Positions 5,437 to 5,634 of a stretch of 5,634 nucleotides of DNA are shown in pieces. This stretch comes from Candidatus Methanolliviera sp. GoM_asphalt (GTDB taxonomy: Archaea > Halobacteriota > Methanoliparia > Methanoliparales > Methanoliparaceae). The notes under the pieces are model-generated. The model had not been told where the DNA came from. It worked only from the letters and a program-made list of their open reading frames with translations, and made no database searches. The position numbers and the translations under genes were made by a program. The stretch spans positions 1 to 5,634 of the forward strand of contig CABGHH010000113.1 of assembly GCA_902158745.1 (NCBI GenBank), written 5' to 3'. Every line of letters starts with the position of its first letter. The first letter of the stretch is position 1.

Positions 5437-5479
5437 CTCCCCATCTCCCATAAGCTTGAATGCTTTTACAATATTTAAA
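5437..5479 (-). promoter_or_regulatory. Promoter and Shine-Dalgarno of the coiled-coil gene
   Basis: On the minus strand TTTAAATA (5479-5472) is a good archaeal TATA box, preceded by purine-rich GATAGA. A start about 25 nt downstream (near 5450) leaves a leader of about 20 nt holding GGGGAG (5442-5437), 5 nt before the ATG. The gene therefore appears to have its own promoter. Confidence 0.6.
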
Positions 5480-5480
5480 T

Positions 5481-5582
5481 CTATCTATTAACTGGGACTG
5501 TCAACTTGACGGTATCAAATTATCCCACTTTTGCCCCAAATCTAATTTGACATTCATCCGATTTAAAAGAATCACCTCTCAT
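5481..5582 (-). pseudogene. Possible decayed coding fragment
   Basis: One minus-strand frame reads MRGDSFKSDECQIRFGAKVG, then a single TAA (5522-5520), then FDTVKLTVPVNR before TAG (5483-5481). Both halves look protein-like and share a frame, as if one sense codon had become TAA. The second half loosely recalls the N-terminus of TnpB-type transposon proteins, but it is far too short to assign. The rest of any such gene is missing: the next bases are the promoter of the coiled-coil gene. Chance is a real alternative. Confidence 0.15.
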
Positions 5583-5634
5583 CGGTACCGTCTATCGAGT
5601 CATTTAAGTCCCATTCAAGAATAATAGACAGAGA
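5491..5634. other. Right-hand region without an intact gene
   Basis: No open frame of useful length exists on either strand. Visible structure: a perfect odd palindrome GTCAA-C-TTGAC (5500-5510), the palindrome CGGTACCG (5583-5590), GTCTAT (5590-5595) inverted as ATAGAC (5624-5629), and GGGACT (5494-5499) inverted as AGTCCC (5607-5612). The last pair extends outward to 10 of 12 matching bases, so 5488-5618 could be a small element with imperfect ends. Short inverted matches like these also arise by chance. Confidence 0.3.

Overview
The window is archaeal and euryarchaeal in character. It holds seven plus-strand genes of core metabolism and translation, then one convergent minus-strand gene of unknown function. 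The evidence for Archaea is the gene content (mevalonate kinase of the archaeal isoprenoid pathway; ribosomal proteins L7Ae, S28e, L24e and S6e, which bacteria lack; a short a/eIF5B-type IF2), strong GGAGG ribosome-binding sites, and TATA-type rather than -35/-10 promoters. The genus cannot be fixed from the sequence alone. A methanogen-related or anaerobic methane/alkane-oxidising lineage is a reasonable guess, but only a guess.

Layout. Positions 63-1127 encode mevalonate kinase, whose C-terminal lobe carries a low-complexity, hairpin-rich insertion. A 96-nt gap with a candidate TATA box follows. Next comes a tightly packed translation operon: L7Ae (1224-1604), S28e (1607-1819), L24e (1876-2049, only 57 residues), nucleoside diphosphate kinase (2051-2500), aIF5B (2493-4256) and S6e (4267-4644). 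Most junctions are +2, +1, -8 and +10 nt. The exception is the 56-nt S28e/L24e gap, which holds two small hairpins, one of which carries the L24e ribosome-binding site. Facing the operon across 22 nt is a membrane-anchored coiled-coil protein (5431-4667, minus strand) with a recent 64-residue internal duplication. The last 200 bases hold that gene's promoter and a stretch without an intact gene that may contain a decayed coding fragment.

How the genes fit together. L7Ae, S28e, L24e and S6e are ribosome components (L7Ae also belongs to C/D and H/ACA RNPs). aIF5B drives subunit joining. Ndk balances NTP pools, including the GTP that aIF5B uses. Mevalonate kinase commits mevalonate to isoprenoid lipid synthesis and probably belongs to a separate upstream transcript. 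The coiled-coil gene looks like a lineage-specific arrival at the end of the operon.

The main unexplained signal is a short palindrome with core ATC-GRA-GAT. It occurs five times on the plus strand. Two copies are perfect 9-bp stems with a three-base loop: one inside the mevalonate kinase insertion, the other directly against the L24e start codon. I see no clear undescribed multi-gene system here.
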